Origin: Acidobacteriota bacterium
GTDB lineage: Bacteria > Acidobacteriota > Terriglobia > Bryobacterales > Bryobacteraceae
Assembly (NCBI GenBank): GCA_016213775.1
Contig: JACQZR010000215.1
Location: 1-62,026 of the forward strand
DNA: 62,026 bases
Direction of reading: 5' to 3'
A model generated the notes under the pieces. That model saw only the letters and a program-made list of their open reading frames with translations. It searched no databases and was not told the DNA's origin. Positions 33,247 to 42,344 of the stretch are shown here, one piece after another; position 1 is the first letter of the stretch, and every line of letters begins with the position of its first letter. Position numbers and translations under genes: made by a program.

Positions 33247-34572
33247 CTAAGCCTCGATAACTACAGATTGGTCCGTGATGTATTTGACGGTTCCGGCGAT
33301 GCTGGAATGGACGGAAGCCCCGAGTTCCTTTTCGCCCATGCGGCCGACGGTTTCTCCAGCCTTGACACGCTGGCCTTCCTTGACGATGGCGGTGGAGGGC
33401 TTGCCTGCATGCTGTTTGAGGCGGATGCGGACCTGCTTGGGGTTGGGGCTGTCGGAGCGGTAGGGCGCGTGCGATTCCCACTCTTCCACTTTCAGGCGTT
33501 TTCGCAGCATGGACAGCGGGACGCGGCGGAATTCCTTCATCGGATGGACGCGGACGGGATGGGATTGGACGTACTTCCTTCCGGCGTCGCGGAGGGTTTG
33601 CCTGGCCTGGTCGCAGGCCTCCTTGGGGAAGAGATCTTCCGGGCAGGCGTAGAGGGTGCAGAGTCCGCAGGCACAACAGAGTTCTCCCCACTGGCTCCAG
33701 TTTTCCTTGCCGGAGAGAGTGAAGCCGAGGGTGCGCATTACTTTGTGAGGTTGGACGTCGTAACCGAGTAAGTAGCGGGGACAAAATTCAGTGCAGTAAC
33801 TGCACTGATCGCATGCTGACTTACCGATTCGATTCATGGCCTCCAGCGGGGCGGACTTACGCGTGATCAGATAATGATCTTTAGGGAGGACGATCAGTCC
33901 GGTAAGTGTCTTGGTGACAACGTCGTCGAGATCGAAGGAGAGGGTGCCCATCATGATGCCGCTGACGAACATTCCGAAGTCCGGAGTGATGGCGCCGCCG
34001 GCGTGGGCGATCAACTCGCGGAAGGTGGTTCCGACGGGCGCCCAAAAGGACTGTGGCTTCTTCACCGCTCCGGTGATGGAGACGAATTTGCGAGTGACGG
34101 GTTTGCCTTTTTCGGCGAGGTGGACGTTGTAGAGCGTCTCGACGTTGTTGACCACGCAATCGACGTGAAGGGGGAGACCGCCGGCGGGGATGAGGCGGCC
34201 GGTGGCGAGGTAGACGAGTTCGTATTCGTCACCGGAAGGATAGAAGTCGCCGAGCGAGACCATCTCGATGGAGCGTTTGGCGGCTTCCGGCGTGATGGCG
34301 GCGACGGCCTCCTTATTCTTTTCCTTAATGCCGAACTTGGCGTGTTGGGCGCCGACCATGTCTCGCATTGTGGCCATCCCGGCGCAGATTTCGGCGGCGT
34401 GATGGCACATGATCTCGAAGTCTTTATGGAGGAGCGGCTCGCATTCGGCCCCGTTGGCGAGCAGGTATTCAGCGCGCGAGGCTGCTTTGACGTGGGTGGG
34501 GAAGCCGCCGCCGCCAGCGCCGACAACTCCCATTTCCTGTAAGGTTTCGGGCTTCATGCGTGCAAAGGGCAT
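33247..34572 (-). CDS. pduS: PduS-like flavo/iron-sulfur oxidoreductase (RnfC-like)
   Basis: About 441 residues. The N-terminal glycine-rich nucleotide site GVVGAGGGGFPTHVK and NGAECEPLLHKD match RnfC/NuoF-like FMN- and NADH-binding proteins. Two [4Fe-4S] motifs follow: CDQCSYCTEFCP (about 254-264) and CCACGLCTLYACP (about 299-310). A C-terminal barrel-sandwich segment (VKAGETVGRMGEKELGASVHSSIAGTV) completes the family. PduS reduces cobalamin or passes electrons inside propanediol microcompartments and partners PduT. The start is uncertain: ATG 34572 was chosen over TTG 34605 and ATG 34557. It follows the large TssM-like gene by about 50 bases. Confidence 0.88.
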   Translation of the reverse strand: MPFARMKPETLQEMGVVGAGGGGFPTHVKAASRAEYLLANGAECEPLLHKDFEIMCHHAAEICAGMATMRDMVGAQHAKFGIKEKNKEAVAAITPEAAKRSIEMVSLGDFYPSGDEYELVYLATGRLIPAGGLPLHVDCVVNNVETLYNVHLAEKGKPVTRKFVSITGAVKKPQSFWAPVGTTFRELIAHAGGAITPDFGMFVSGIMMGTLSFDLDDVVTKTLTGLIVLPKDHYLITRKSAPLEAMNRIGKSACDQCSYCTEFCPRYLLGYDVQPHKVMRTLGFTLSGKENWSQWGELCCACGLCTLYACPEDLFPKEACDQARQTLRDAGRKYVQSHPVRVHPMKEFRRVPLSMLRKRLKVEEWESHAPYRSDSPNPKQVRIRLKQHAGKPSTAIVKEGQRVKAGETVGRMGEKELGASVHSSIAGTVKYITDQSVVIEA

Positions 34573-34620
34573 GGTAGCGTAGAACGGCCGGAGGGCGCAT
34601 CTCAAGAGTCTACGAAGGAG

Positions 34621-37600
34621 TCAGCGAAGGACGACGGAGGGGACGCATTTGAGATTCGCGAAGAAGCTTCTGTTGAAAACGGGTGATCCGCCGCCGAGGT
34701 TGACTTCGAACGTCGCTTCGCCGGTGGTTCGTCCACCTGCCTTTACAGGGATCGTGATGAGGTGAGTGCCCACTTGCGGCACCGAACTGGTGGCATCGAA
34801 GAAGAATCGGAAGATGGCCCAGGGGGAGTTGCTCCCGGTTATGGTTGGCCTGCCCGGGATGCTCAAGCTGACGGATTGGGGGTCACCGCGCCAGGCGTAG
34901 TTGACCGCCTCGCCAAACAAGTCCGCCGATTGCCCCCCGATGGTGAGTCTGCCCGTGCGGGGTGTGGGATCTCCTGTGCGGTTTGAAAACCGCACCGAGT
35001 ATCGGAACCCTGCCACTTGCGATGCGCCGTAGAAGGCGAAGGCCAGGGAGTTCATGCTGTCGAAGAACTGCTGGAACGTCGGATTGATAGTGAAGCCTGA
35101 CTCATTGGCGAGTCTCGCGCGAAATCTCGCGAGCCGGCCTGTTCCAGGGTTCAGCAGACCTTCCAGCTCAGCGAGGGTGAGCTCAGAGGTTGCGGAGGGA
35201 TTGAATGGGAATTTCTCGCTCAATGGCCGGAATGCCGCGCAGAAGGAGGCGCCTTCGGCATTGAGGGTGCTGGCAGGCGAGAGGAATCGTTCCGCCGCTG
35301 CAATGGGCGCGTCGAGGAGGCGAGCTACGATCTGGTCGAGTTTCCCTTCGGGATCCGGCTGGCAGGTTTGTGTCATTTGTCGCAGGCGAATACGCGCCTC
35401 CGCTATCCAATCCCGCAATTGCATTATGGTGGCTTCATCGGGTTGGGCTTGTTGGGAGACCTGCTGCATCGGGATTTCCAGGGCGGATAGTGAATCGAGA
35501 AAACCAGCGCTCGACGCGGTCGCGAGAGGGCGGCCATTCCGGGGCGGCGGCGTGATGCTTTGTGGACATTGGAAGGCGGTGCGTACTTGCCCGGCGTCAT
35601 CTTCGCCGGCCGTGCCCGCAGGATCGACCGACGTGTGCAGACTGGCCAACGAAATCAGGTTGAAAAGCACGTCGCCATGCTGTCGTAGTTTGGCGGCGGC
35701 ATGGGCCCGGCTTGCGAAGGGCACAGGGGTAGTCTGGGCGAAGTAGAGGCGCCACTGCCGGATGTACTCGGCGCGGTAGCGTGCGCGCAGTTCCATTCCC
35801 AACCGGGGCGCGTCGACCGCAACGGGTCGCGATGGGACGACCCAGTCGCCGCCAATAAACTCACCGTTCCGCAACGCCGTTTGCACAGAAGTCCAACCAT
35901 CCTTGCTGAAGGCGCCCGGTACGGATTTGGAGTTTACTACGTTGCCGGAGGATCCGGGATAGAGAGAGTTGAAGTTCACGGACGGCACGTTATTGTTAGC
36001 CCGTGCGATCAGCGACACGTAATGCCGCTCGGCGCCGAACGAGGACAGGTAGGCTCGCGATGCTGCGACGGCGGCCGTGTCCGCTTGTTGCGGGAAGGGG
36101 TTTTCCTTCGGCAGGCCGGTGGCATAGAAGAGGAACTGGGCGAATGCAAGAGCCTGGCCTGCCGCGTCGATGGAGGTTTCATGGCCCTCGAACCAGCGCT
36201 CGGTGAGTGTTTGCGCCAGGATGGCAGGGGGCACCTCGGTGCGGTGCGATTCCGACGTGGTGAGCAGGTAGGCGCGCAGCGTGTCGTAGGTGTAGCCGTA
36301 ATCACTCGCCGGACCCGGGGCAGCGGGGAGAGAGCGAAGATGCGCGAGAATGCGGGTTTGGACGTGGTGGAACAAGAGGCGCTGGAAGGCGTTGTAGTAA
36401 GCGGTGCGAACGATGGGTAGGCGGTCGTTACCTGAATAGAGGCCGAAGCGGTAACGCCATGGCGGCCCTTCGTTGTTCCATCGGGATAACGTTTCCAGGT
36501 GCGCCCTCAATTCATCCAGCCGTTTCAGGTCGTCCATTGTTGGCGAAGTGCCGGACACAGGGCGGACGGTCTGAACGGCCCGGACTGCGGCATCAATGTC
36601 TGCCTTCAGAGCGCGGTTCTGGAAGAACGAGACGGCGAGTGCGATGGACCATGCGAGGGCGAGCAAGGCCAGCGTAGCCTGCAACCGTCGCCTCCGAGTT
36701 CTGAGGCTGCGCGGGACGGGGGCGAGCTCTACCGGCGTCACCGAATCACCCGAAACGATGAGTAATTCGATGTGTGGATCAGGAAGATCGCCGGGTACGT
36801 AGACGCCTACCTCAAGAGTGGAGACAATACTCTCCCAAATAGCACCCCTCCGATTCACCGCGAAATATTGCGTGCCGGCGCGAGCGGAGATGGCCGGCGG
36901 CGGAACTCGCACATGCGTGAGCGCGAGGCCTGGAATGGCGTACTGCACCATTCTCTCGATGAACTTGCTGGGGCCGACTTTGGCGCGGACCGGTGTGCGA
37001 TGGATGACCTCCTGCTCGCCCCCCCGGGAAGAGATGGCAAGAAACCACTGCGCATTGCCGCGACACTGCTGGTCGGTGACGCGTCCGCTCCAGAAGTTGC
37101 TCGCGGGCCTGGGCGCGATGGGGATCGTGTTGGTGGGGGCGGAACGCGCCCTTGCCGGAGGATGGAGCAGGCGATTCAGGCTCTTGGGGAGAACGAATTC
37201 AAGAGGCGATCGGGTGACGGATTCGGTGGCGTCCAAATAGGTGTAATCCTGGTCAGCTCCTTCGGGCGTAACATTCTCCAATGCGGATTGCAGGGCGCGC
37301 CTGGATTCACTGTCCTCCGGATGCGCACAGTGGCGCTGGTAGGCGATCTGAAACTGTTGCGCACTCGAGGCGAAGGTTCCCGGGGGAGCGGGATTCTTTT
37401 CCAGCAGGGCGACAATGGAATCGCGCACGGCGCGTTCGACTTCGGGGTCGAGCATGCCGATCAACAAGCGCCGGGCCTCGTCCGGGATCACGCCGGCACG
37501 AAACCAATCGAGGCGGATGAGTTTGACGACGTTTTCCTCACACACCAATCGCGGCGGCATGCAGGGGAGTGAGCCGATGGAGAGGGTGAGGTCCCACTGT

Positions 37601-39042
37601 AATTGGGGATAAATGGCGCAGGCGCAGAGCCAGCGAAAGCAGTCGTCTCCGAGATAGCGTCGTAGGACCGATGGGTCGAGCGAAAAGTGCAGCGGACGTT
37701 CGGAGGCTTCCACGCGAAGTTTGGTGGCGGCAGGCAGATCGAAGTAGGCCGCCAGGGTGATGAGGCCGTCGAGTGTGGCGGGGACGAGGGCGAATTCGTT
37801 GGCCAGCGTTACTTCCTGCATGCCCCAGGAGGAGGGCTGCTTGGGGGTGAGCAATGCACGTTCGACCCAGACGCTGAACAGTCCGACCCAGGGGGCCGGG
37901 CGTCCGGTAATGGCATCGAGGAAGTGATCGCCATCGCCGAATACAAGCAAGCGGTCATCGCGATGGGAGCGCTGCACCTGCTCAATGGGGAACGACTCAT
38001 CACCGGCGGCGTTCCAGAACACGCGTGGATCGCCTTCGTAGTAGTAGCTGCTGATGTACAATCCTTGATCGCGCAGCTTCTCCACCAGATGTTGATGGAG
38101 GAGGGCCTGATGATCGTTGTAGTTTGCGCGGTCGATGAGGATCAGGTATTCGGGAAGCCGGCTGTCCCGGCGGTAGCGGAACGTGGGAAAGCCGAGAGTG
38201 GCGGCGCTGGCGGCAACGGTGGCTTGAATGTCCAACCGTTGTGCCGTCCCAAGGGTCCTACGGTGGAGCAGCCGGCTGACAGTGGCGATTTCTTCTGGTT
38301 CGAAGATTTCCGCAATAAAATCCGTTTGCACGGGCCAGGAGTAGGGGGGCGTCTTGCCATGGGCGCGCCGTATGAGGAGACGCCGCCTCCTGAGGCGCAA
38401 CCACTGACTGGTGATCCAGAACACGATCGGGCCGAGAATGGCTGTCCAAGCGAGGACGGGGCCGTAGTTTTGCAGACGGCCGGGGGTCTGTTGGTTGGAG
38501 GGTTGAGGAGGGAGTTGTACCGGTGCGGGTTGCGTAGAAGGTTCAGCCTTCGGCGAGGGGTCTACCGGCGCGGCCGGCAGTGGGACTGGTTGCTTTGGGG
38601 TGTCGACTTGAGGACTGGGGGCTTCCACGGGCCGGGGCAATGGTGCGGGAGGCAGATATATGTGGATCAGGTAAGCGACAGCGGATATCAGCACGGCGAT
38701 TGCCGCCAGTTGGTAAGGCCACCGGCGCGTGGTGACGGACGGCAGGTGGGGTGCCGGTTGGTGCCGTTCGGGGACGCCGGTGGGTTGTACCTCCAGGCGA
38801 GCTCTTAGCAGAGGGTAGAAATCGTCAAACGTGCGATAGAAAGCAGCCTGCTGATCGGGGTTGGTGGCGAAGAGGGGACAGAGCAGCGTCTTAAGCTCAT
38901 GAGGGGCGCACTCCGGGCCGAGTTGATTGAGAACGGCGCGCAGCCGCAGGTGGTGCTGCACGCCGGTTCGGAAGCCCTGCCTGCGCAGGTGGTCAACGAA
39001 TTCCTCAAAAGGTAGCAGCGCTTCGCTGGCCGCGGGCTTCAT
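34621..39042 (-). CDS. TssM/IcmF-like giant membrane protein with CoxE-like and vWA-like domains
   Basis: 1,473 residues. Residues 10-82 resemble the helical N-terminus of CoxE-like vWA proteins. TM1 (111-130), a Pro-rich segment (131-190) and TM2 (195-214) follow. The cytoplasmic part (215-785) holds a vWA-like domain (about 295-435) whose metal motif is degenerate (LILIDRANYND for DxSxS). After RTRRRRLQ, TM3 (788-806) leads to about 660 periplasmic residues like TssM/IcmF: WRYRFGLYSGN, VPGAFSKDGW, GGDWVV, YIRQWRLYF, LNPGTGRLARF, FFDSMNSLAFAFYG and a final Ig-like part with GQS and SPWAIFRFFF. TssM has the same three-helix layout but an NTPase domain between TM2 and TM3. ATG 39042 overlaps the MoxR stop as ATGA. 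Confidence 0.8.
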   Translation of the reverse strand: MKPAASEALLPFEEFVDHLRRQGFRTGVQHHLRLRAVLNQLGPECAPHELKTLLCPLFATNPDQQAAFYRTFDDFYPLLRARLEVQPTGVPERHQPAPHLPSVTTRRWPYQLAAIAVLISAVAYLIHIYLPPAPLPRPVEAPSPQVDTPKQPVPLPAAPVDPSPKAEPSTQPAPVQLPPQPSNQQTPGRLQNYGPVLAWTAILGPIVFWITSQWLRLRRRRLLIRRAHGKTPPYSWPVQTDFIAEIFEPEEIATVSRLLHRRTLGTAQRLDIQATVAASAATLGFPTFRYRRDSRLPEYLILIDRANYNDHQALLHQHLVEKLRDQGLYISSYYYEGDPRVFWNAAGDESFPIEQVQRSHRDDRLLVFGDGDHFLDAITGRPAPWVGLFSVWVERALLTPKQPSSWGMQEVTLANEFALVPATLDGLITLAAYFDLPAATKLRVEASERPLHFSLDPSVLRRYLGDDCFRWLCACAIYPQLQWDLTLSIGSLPCMPPRLVCEENVVKLIRLDWFRAGVIPDEARRLLIGMLDPEVERAVRDSIVALLEKNPAPPGTFASSAQQFQIAYQRHCAHPEDSESRRALQSALENVTPEGADQDYTYLDATESVTRSPLEFVLPKSLNRLLHPPARARSAPTNTIPIAPRPASNFWSGRVTDQQCRGNAQWFLAISSRGGEQEVIHRTPVRAKVGPSKFIERMVQYAIPGLALTHVRVPPPAISARAGTQYFAVNRRGAIWESIVSTLEVGVYVPGDLPDPHIELLIVSGDSVTPVELAPVPRSLRTRRRRLQATLALLALAWSIALAVSFFQNRALKADIDAAVRAVQTVRPVSGTSPTMDDLKRLDELRAHLETLSRWNNEGPPWRYRFGLYSGNDRLPIVRTAYYNAFQRLLFHHVQTRILAHLRSLPAAPGPASDYGYTYDTLRAYLLTTSESHRTEVPPAILAQTLTERWFEGHETSIDAAGQALAFAQFLFYATGLPKENPFPQQADTAAVAASRAYLSSFGAERHYVSLIARANNNVPSVNFNSLYPGSSGNVVNSKSVPGAFSKDGWTSVQTALRNGEFIGGDWVVPSRPVAVDAPRLGMELRARYRAEYIRQWRLYFAQTTPVPFASRAHAAAKLRQHGDVLFNLISLASLHTSVDPAGTAGEDDAGQVRTAFQCPQSITPPPRNGRPLATASSAGFLDSLSALEIPMQQVSQQAQPDEATIMQLRDWIAEARIRLRQMTQTCQPDPEGKLDQIVARLLDAPIAAAERFLSPASTLNAEGASFCAAFRPLSEKFPFNPSATSELTLAELEGLLNPGTGRLARFRARLANESGFTINPTFQQFFDSMNSLAFAFYGASQVAGFRYSVRFSNRTGDPTPRTGRLTIGGQSADLFGEAVNYAWRGDPQSVSLSIPGRPTITGSNSPWAIFRFFFDATSSVPQVGTHLITIPVKAGGRTTGEATFEVNLGGGSPVFNRSFFANLKCVPSVVLR

Positions 39043-40052
39043 ACATTCCTGGAAGCTAATGTTCGCTGAAGGCGGGTGAGATCCTCCCGCGTCTTTGCCA
39101 GGACGCAATAGCTGAGGCTCAAGAGCTCCATCTGTCCGGGTTTCAAGTTAGCTGGATCGAGTTCCATCTGCTGGAGCACGCGCAGCCATGCCAGGCACTC
39201 TGCCGTCGCGGGTTTTTTCGCCAGCGGCTGTGTGCGGATCTCATGAAAGTGCCGTAGAGAGTTGTCGAGCATTTCGCTAGTGAATTGGTCGCCGGGCGGC
39301 AGCCTGCGGGAGACGATTTCCTTCAAACGGTCTGGGCCAGGGAAAGAGATGTGGTAGTAGAGGCAGCGCCGCAGGAACGCATCGGGGAGGTTCTTTTCGG
39401 AATTGCTGGTGAGAATGAGGATCGGGCGGTAGCCGGCGCTGCTGGCGAAGGTCTTGCCGGTTTCGCGAACCGTGAAGGTGAGATGTTCGATTTCGTTGAG
39501 CACGTCGTTGGGAAAGTCGCGAGGGGCTTTGTCGATTTCGTCCACAAGCACGACAGTGCGGGTGGGTCCTTTGTCACGATAGGCCGCCGGGAGCAACGAG
39601 TTCACCGCGGAGGGGGAATGGGACAGTAGAATGGCGAGTCCGAGGGCCTCGTAGTTGATGTAGGCCTCGAGTGACAACGGCTCGGTTCGGAAATGGGAGT
39701 CATGAAAGTGCGCCAAGGCGTCGTAACGGTAGAACAGGTCTTTGGCAGAGGATGTGGTTTTGGCGGCGAAGGTGAGCGGGGCGGGGAGGTCGAGTTCGTG
39801 GGCGATGCTGGCGGCGAGTTGGGTTTTTCCGGTGCCGGGCTCACCGGTGACCAAGAGGGGCTGGCCGAGCGTGAGAGCTACGTTGACGGCGTCGGCGAGT
39901 TCCTTTTCGGCGACATAGAATTCGGCGGCGTCCATGCGCTCTGGACGCTGAAAGAGCGGGAGATGGAGGTTGCGGGCGGAGATCGGGCTGCCGTTACCTG
40001 AGTAGAGCCGGCTCGTGTTGCTCAACTTGCCATTGTCTGGGTTCATGATCAC
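39039..40052 (-). CDS. MoxR-family AAA+ ATPase
   Basis: 337 residues with Walker A GEPGTGKT (70-77), Walker B VVLVDEIDKAP (167-177), sensor-1 ILTSNSE (213-219) and arginine finger FLRRC (226-230), all intact. MoxR ATPases remodel partner proteins together with vWA-domain proteins, which here is the large membrane protein encoded immediately downstream. Its start lies inside the end of the CHAT gene (59-base overlap) and its stop overlaps the next start, so the three products are probably made in concert. ATG 40046 or 39935 are alternative starts. Confidence 0.88.
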   Translation of the reverse strand: MIMNPDNGKLSNTSRLYSGNGSPISARNLHLPLFQRPERMDAAEFYVAEKELADAVNVALTLGQPLLVTGEPGTGKTQLAASIAHELDLPAPLTFAAKTTSSAKDLFYRYDALAHFHDSHFRTEPLSLEAYINYEALGLAILLSHSPSAVNSLLPAAYRDKGPTRTVVLVDEIDKAPRDFPNDVLNEIEHLTFTVRETGKTFASSAGYRPILILTSNSEKNLPDAFLRRCLYYHISFPGPDRLKEIVSRRLPPGDQFTSEMLDNSLRHFHEIRTQPLAKKPATAECLAWLRVLQQMELDPANLKPGQMELLSLSYCVLAKTREDLTRLQRTLASRNV

Positions 40053-42084
40053 TTTTCGCTCCTTCGAGATTTCGTAATACCTCGTTGCAGAATTCCTCGA
40101 TCTCGGCCATTGGCTTCGGCGCTCCAGCGCTAGGGAAGAGGCGGTTCAAGGCGCGCAGCCGTTCGGCGGGGGAGAATATGTGGTTCAACTCGAACCACTC
40201 GTCGACATCCTCGCGGACAACCGGGGGCAATTCGGCGAGCCTATGGCAGGGCACACGGACCGTCCTTTCGAGATCTGCCAGAGTGTTCGAAATCGTTTGC
40301 CGCCGTTTCCGGGCCGGGAGTGAGGTGAGTAACAATTTTTGCCACCAGACCTGGCCAGGCTGCTGGAAACGAATGCTGAAGAACACGACGATTGCGGGGC
40401 GTTGTTCGGAAGGGGGCCAACCGCTCCAGAAATCCGCGTACCTTCGCAGCAAGCCGGCAGTGGCGTCATCCCACTTGGCCTCATAGAGCGAATGCTGAAT
40501 GGCGATGTAGTGGTTGCGCGCGCTCCTGAGGAGGTCATCGACCGCCAGGGGGGTGAGTCCGCCAGGCGGAATCTCGCGGCGAAAGGAGGCCGGCCCCAGA
40601 TGCTCAACCAATGAATAGACGAGACGGGAAAAGCGTTGTTCCAGTGTGCCGTCACAATGCCAGGGGATGCTCTTCCGTCTACCCCCGGAGACTTGGTCCG
40701 CGTGCTGAGAAAAGTGCTCGTCTACGCGGTGAATCAGGCGTTCCACGAGCGACTCGTGACACTGTCCTTCTTCACCCGTGATGAAGTATAGCTGCGGCGT
40801 AGCAGGGTGTTCGGCAAGGGCCTTCTCAAAGGCCATGCTGAATGCTCCCTCCTGAGCGCGGCGGTCACATAGTTTGGCGACAAGGCGGCCTCGGTTGGGC
40901 GGGCGCGGCGACTCTGCCACAGCGGAGTGTGGATCCGGTCGATCCCAAAGCTGTCCGGTGGTGAGGCGAGAGAACAGGACCGGCATCCAACAGTCGAGGC
41001 AATCGGCGCTTGCCGCGCGCTCCCTGGCTACGCCCATGGCACGATCGACCTGCCCCTCCGACTCGGCAAGCTCCGCCAGGAAGCAGGGCATGAATTTGGC
41101 GATCGTGGTCATCTTCACTTTGCCCTGCATAGCGACGACTGCGGGAATTCCGGCGCCGATCAACTGAGGGCCGAATGCGCTGAGCGTACCGGAGGCGACG
41201 GTGGCCAGGCCCGGCGCGCTTTCACAAGAAGCCAGAATGATGAGCCGGGGCAGTCGCTGAGAGTGTTGGATGCGTTCCACCAGACTCTTTGCATAGACTT
41301 CCCCTTCCTCCAGAAACAGAACCGCTTCGCCGTCTTCAGTAAGGCCGCCATGGCAGACCAGATAGAGAATATCGTAGCCCTTATCGAGTTGACTGAGAAT
41401 CTGATCGGTGGTGGCGGGTCCCAGGCTGTCCGGCTCTCCTGTGGCCAGCGTTTTCCAGGCAATGCCCGCCTGCCGAAAACCCTCTTCGGCGAGCTTTCTC
41501 TCCTTGGCGACATTGATGGGATGCAGCGAGTCGTTTTGGTCTTTCCCGGCGAACTCGCCGCGGGCGAAACAGTTTTGGATATCCCGGTGCGCGGCAACCA
41601 CAATCAGCGCTCTTGCCCCCGACTTACCGCGAAGCTCCTTCTGCGCGGGAGGGTTGCGGCAATTCAGATAGCGGGAAAACAGGATTCTGGTGCCTCTAAA
41701 CAACGGAACGCCAGCGGCATCACAGAGGGTCTCCCAAGGAAGGTGGTGCAATTCCTTGGCAGCGGGATAGATGTAGAGGCGCAGTCGCAGGGCCGTGTCC
41801 GGACTGTTCTCCACAACTTTCCGGGCAGCCTCCAAGCCCTGTCGAATGGACTCTTCGGCGAACATTACCCGACCCAATTGCCGCCCTTGTTCTTCTACTG
41901 GCCGGAGGAGGAGATCGTCGGGGTTGATGTTCGCGTACGCCTTTGGCTCTTTGTCAGGAAACTGGGTTTCATGCCTCCAGAGGTTGAAAAAGCGCATTTC
42001 GACGGGGTAGCCGCCGGCTTCGCGGCGTCGAAGGGAGATCTCCAACTCTGCGTATTGCACGTTCGATGAGGGAAAGTATATCAC
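39994..42084 (-). CDS. CHAT-domain caspase-like protease with degenerate STAND (iSTAND-like) domain
   Basis: 696 residues from GTG 42084. After an N-terminal beta-rich region (1-130) comes a CHAT protease domain with the dyad His245 (YLVCHGGLTEDG) and Cys287 (IILASCESAPG), plus LHHLPWETL, typical of the family. Residues about 405-650 resemble a STAND NTPase with a broken P-loop (FITGEEGQCHESLVERL), where the lysine is His. CHAT proteases act as effectors in bacterial conflict and cell-death systems. The frame runs to 42492 but overlaps the LamG gene and reads as Arg-rich noise. It is the first gene of the three-gene module. Confidence 0.85.
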   Translation of the reverse strand: MIYFPSSNVQYAELEISLRRREAGGYPVEMRFFNLWRHETQFPDKEPKAYANINPDDLLLRPVEEQGRQLGRVMFAEESIRQGLEAARKVVENSPDTALRLRLYIYPAAKELHHLPWETLCDAAGVPLFRGTRILFSRYLNCRNPPAQKELRGKSGARALIVVAAHRDIQNCFARGEFAGKDQNDSLHPINVAKERKLAEEGFRQAGIAWKTLATGEPDSLGPATTDQILSQLDKGYDILYLVCHGGLTEDGEAVLFLEEGEVYAKSLVERIQHSQRLPRLIILASCESAPGLATVASGTLSAFGPQLIGAGIPAVVAMQGKVKMTTIAKFMPCFLAELAESEGQVDRAMGVARERAASADCLDCWMPVLFSRLTTGQLWDRPDPHSAVAESPRPPNRGRLVAKLCDRRAQEGAFSMAFEKALAEHPATPQLYFITGEEGQCHESLVERLIHRVDEHFSQHADQVSGGRRKSIPWHCDGTLEQRFSRLVYSLVEHLGPASFRREIPPGGLTPLAVDDLLRSARNHYIAIQHSLYEAKWDDATAGLLRRYADFWSGWPPSEQRPAIVVFFSIRFQQPGQVWWQKLLLTSLPARKRRQTISNTLADLERTVRVPCHRLAELPPVVREDVDEWFELNHIFSPAERLRALNRLFPSAGAPKPMAEIEEFCNEVLRNLEGAKSDHEPRQWQVEQHEPALLR

Positions 42085-42344
42085 CAGGGGCGCGAGATCC
42101 GGCGGTTTCGCCAGACGGTGCTCAAGGCGGCGCTTCCGCGAAAAGGCGCTGACCGTGGACGACTTGACGCCGCGGCTAAAGGGAGGTATCGCTACTCTTT
42201 GGGGATGGCGCGGCTCCGCCCTGACTCCGCGGCGGCTCCCGGTTTGAATGGACCTGTGACTCGCCCCCAACCACCTGGAAATCCGGACGGGCTCCCGGAT
42301 CAATTCACGCGAGCCCGCCACGGAGCGAGGTTCCCGCCTGAACG

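Noticed and set aside
33242-33784. N-terminal extension of the PduT-like frame
   Set aside because: Lies inside the PduS-like gene and is Arg/Pro-rich; both BMC domains are complete from 33241.
32687-34572. A complete microcompartment operon
   Set aside because: No hexameric or pentameric shell gene and no signature enzyme in the window.
37687-38808. 373-residue plus-strand open frame
   Set aside because: Antisense to the TssM-like gene; Gly-rich with no recognised pattern.
34621-42084. A type VI secretion locus
   Set aside because: Only TssM-like sequence is present; no sheath, Hcp, VgrG, baseplate or ClpV gene was found, and the TssM NTPase domain is missing.
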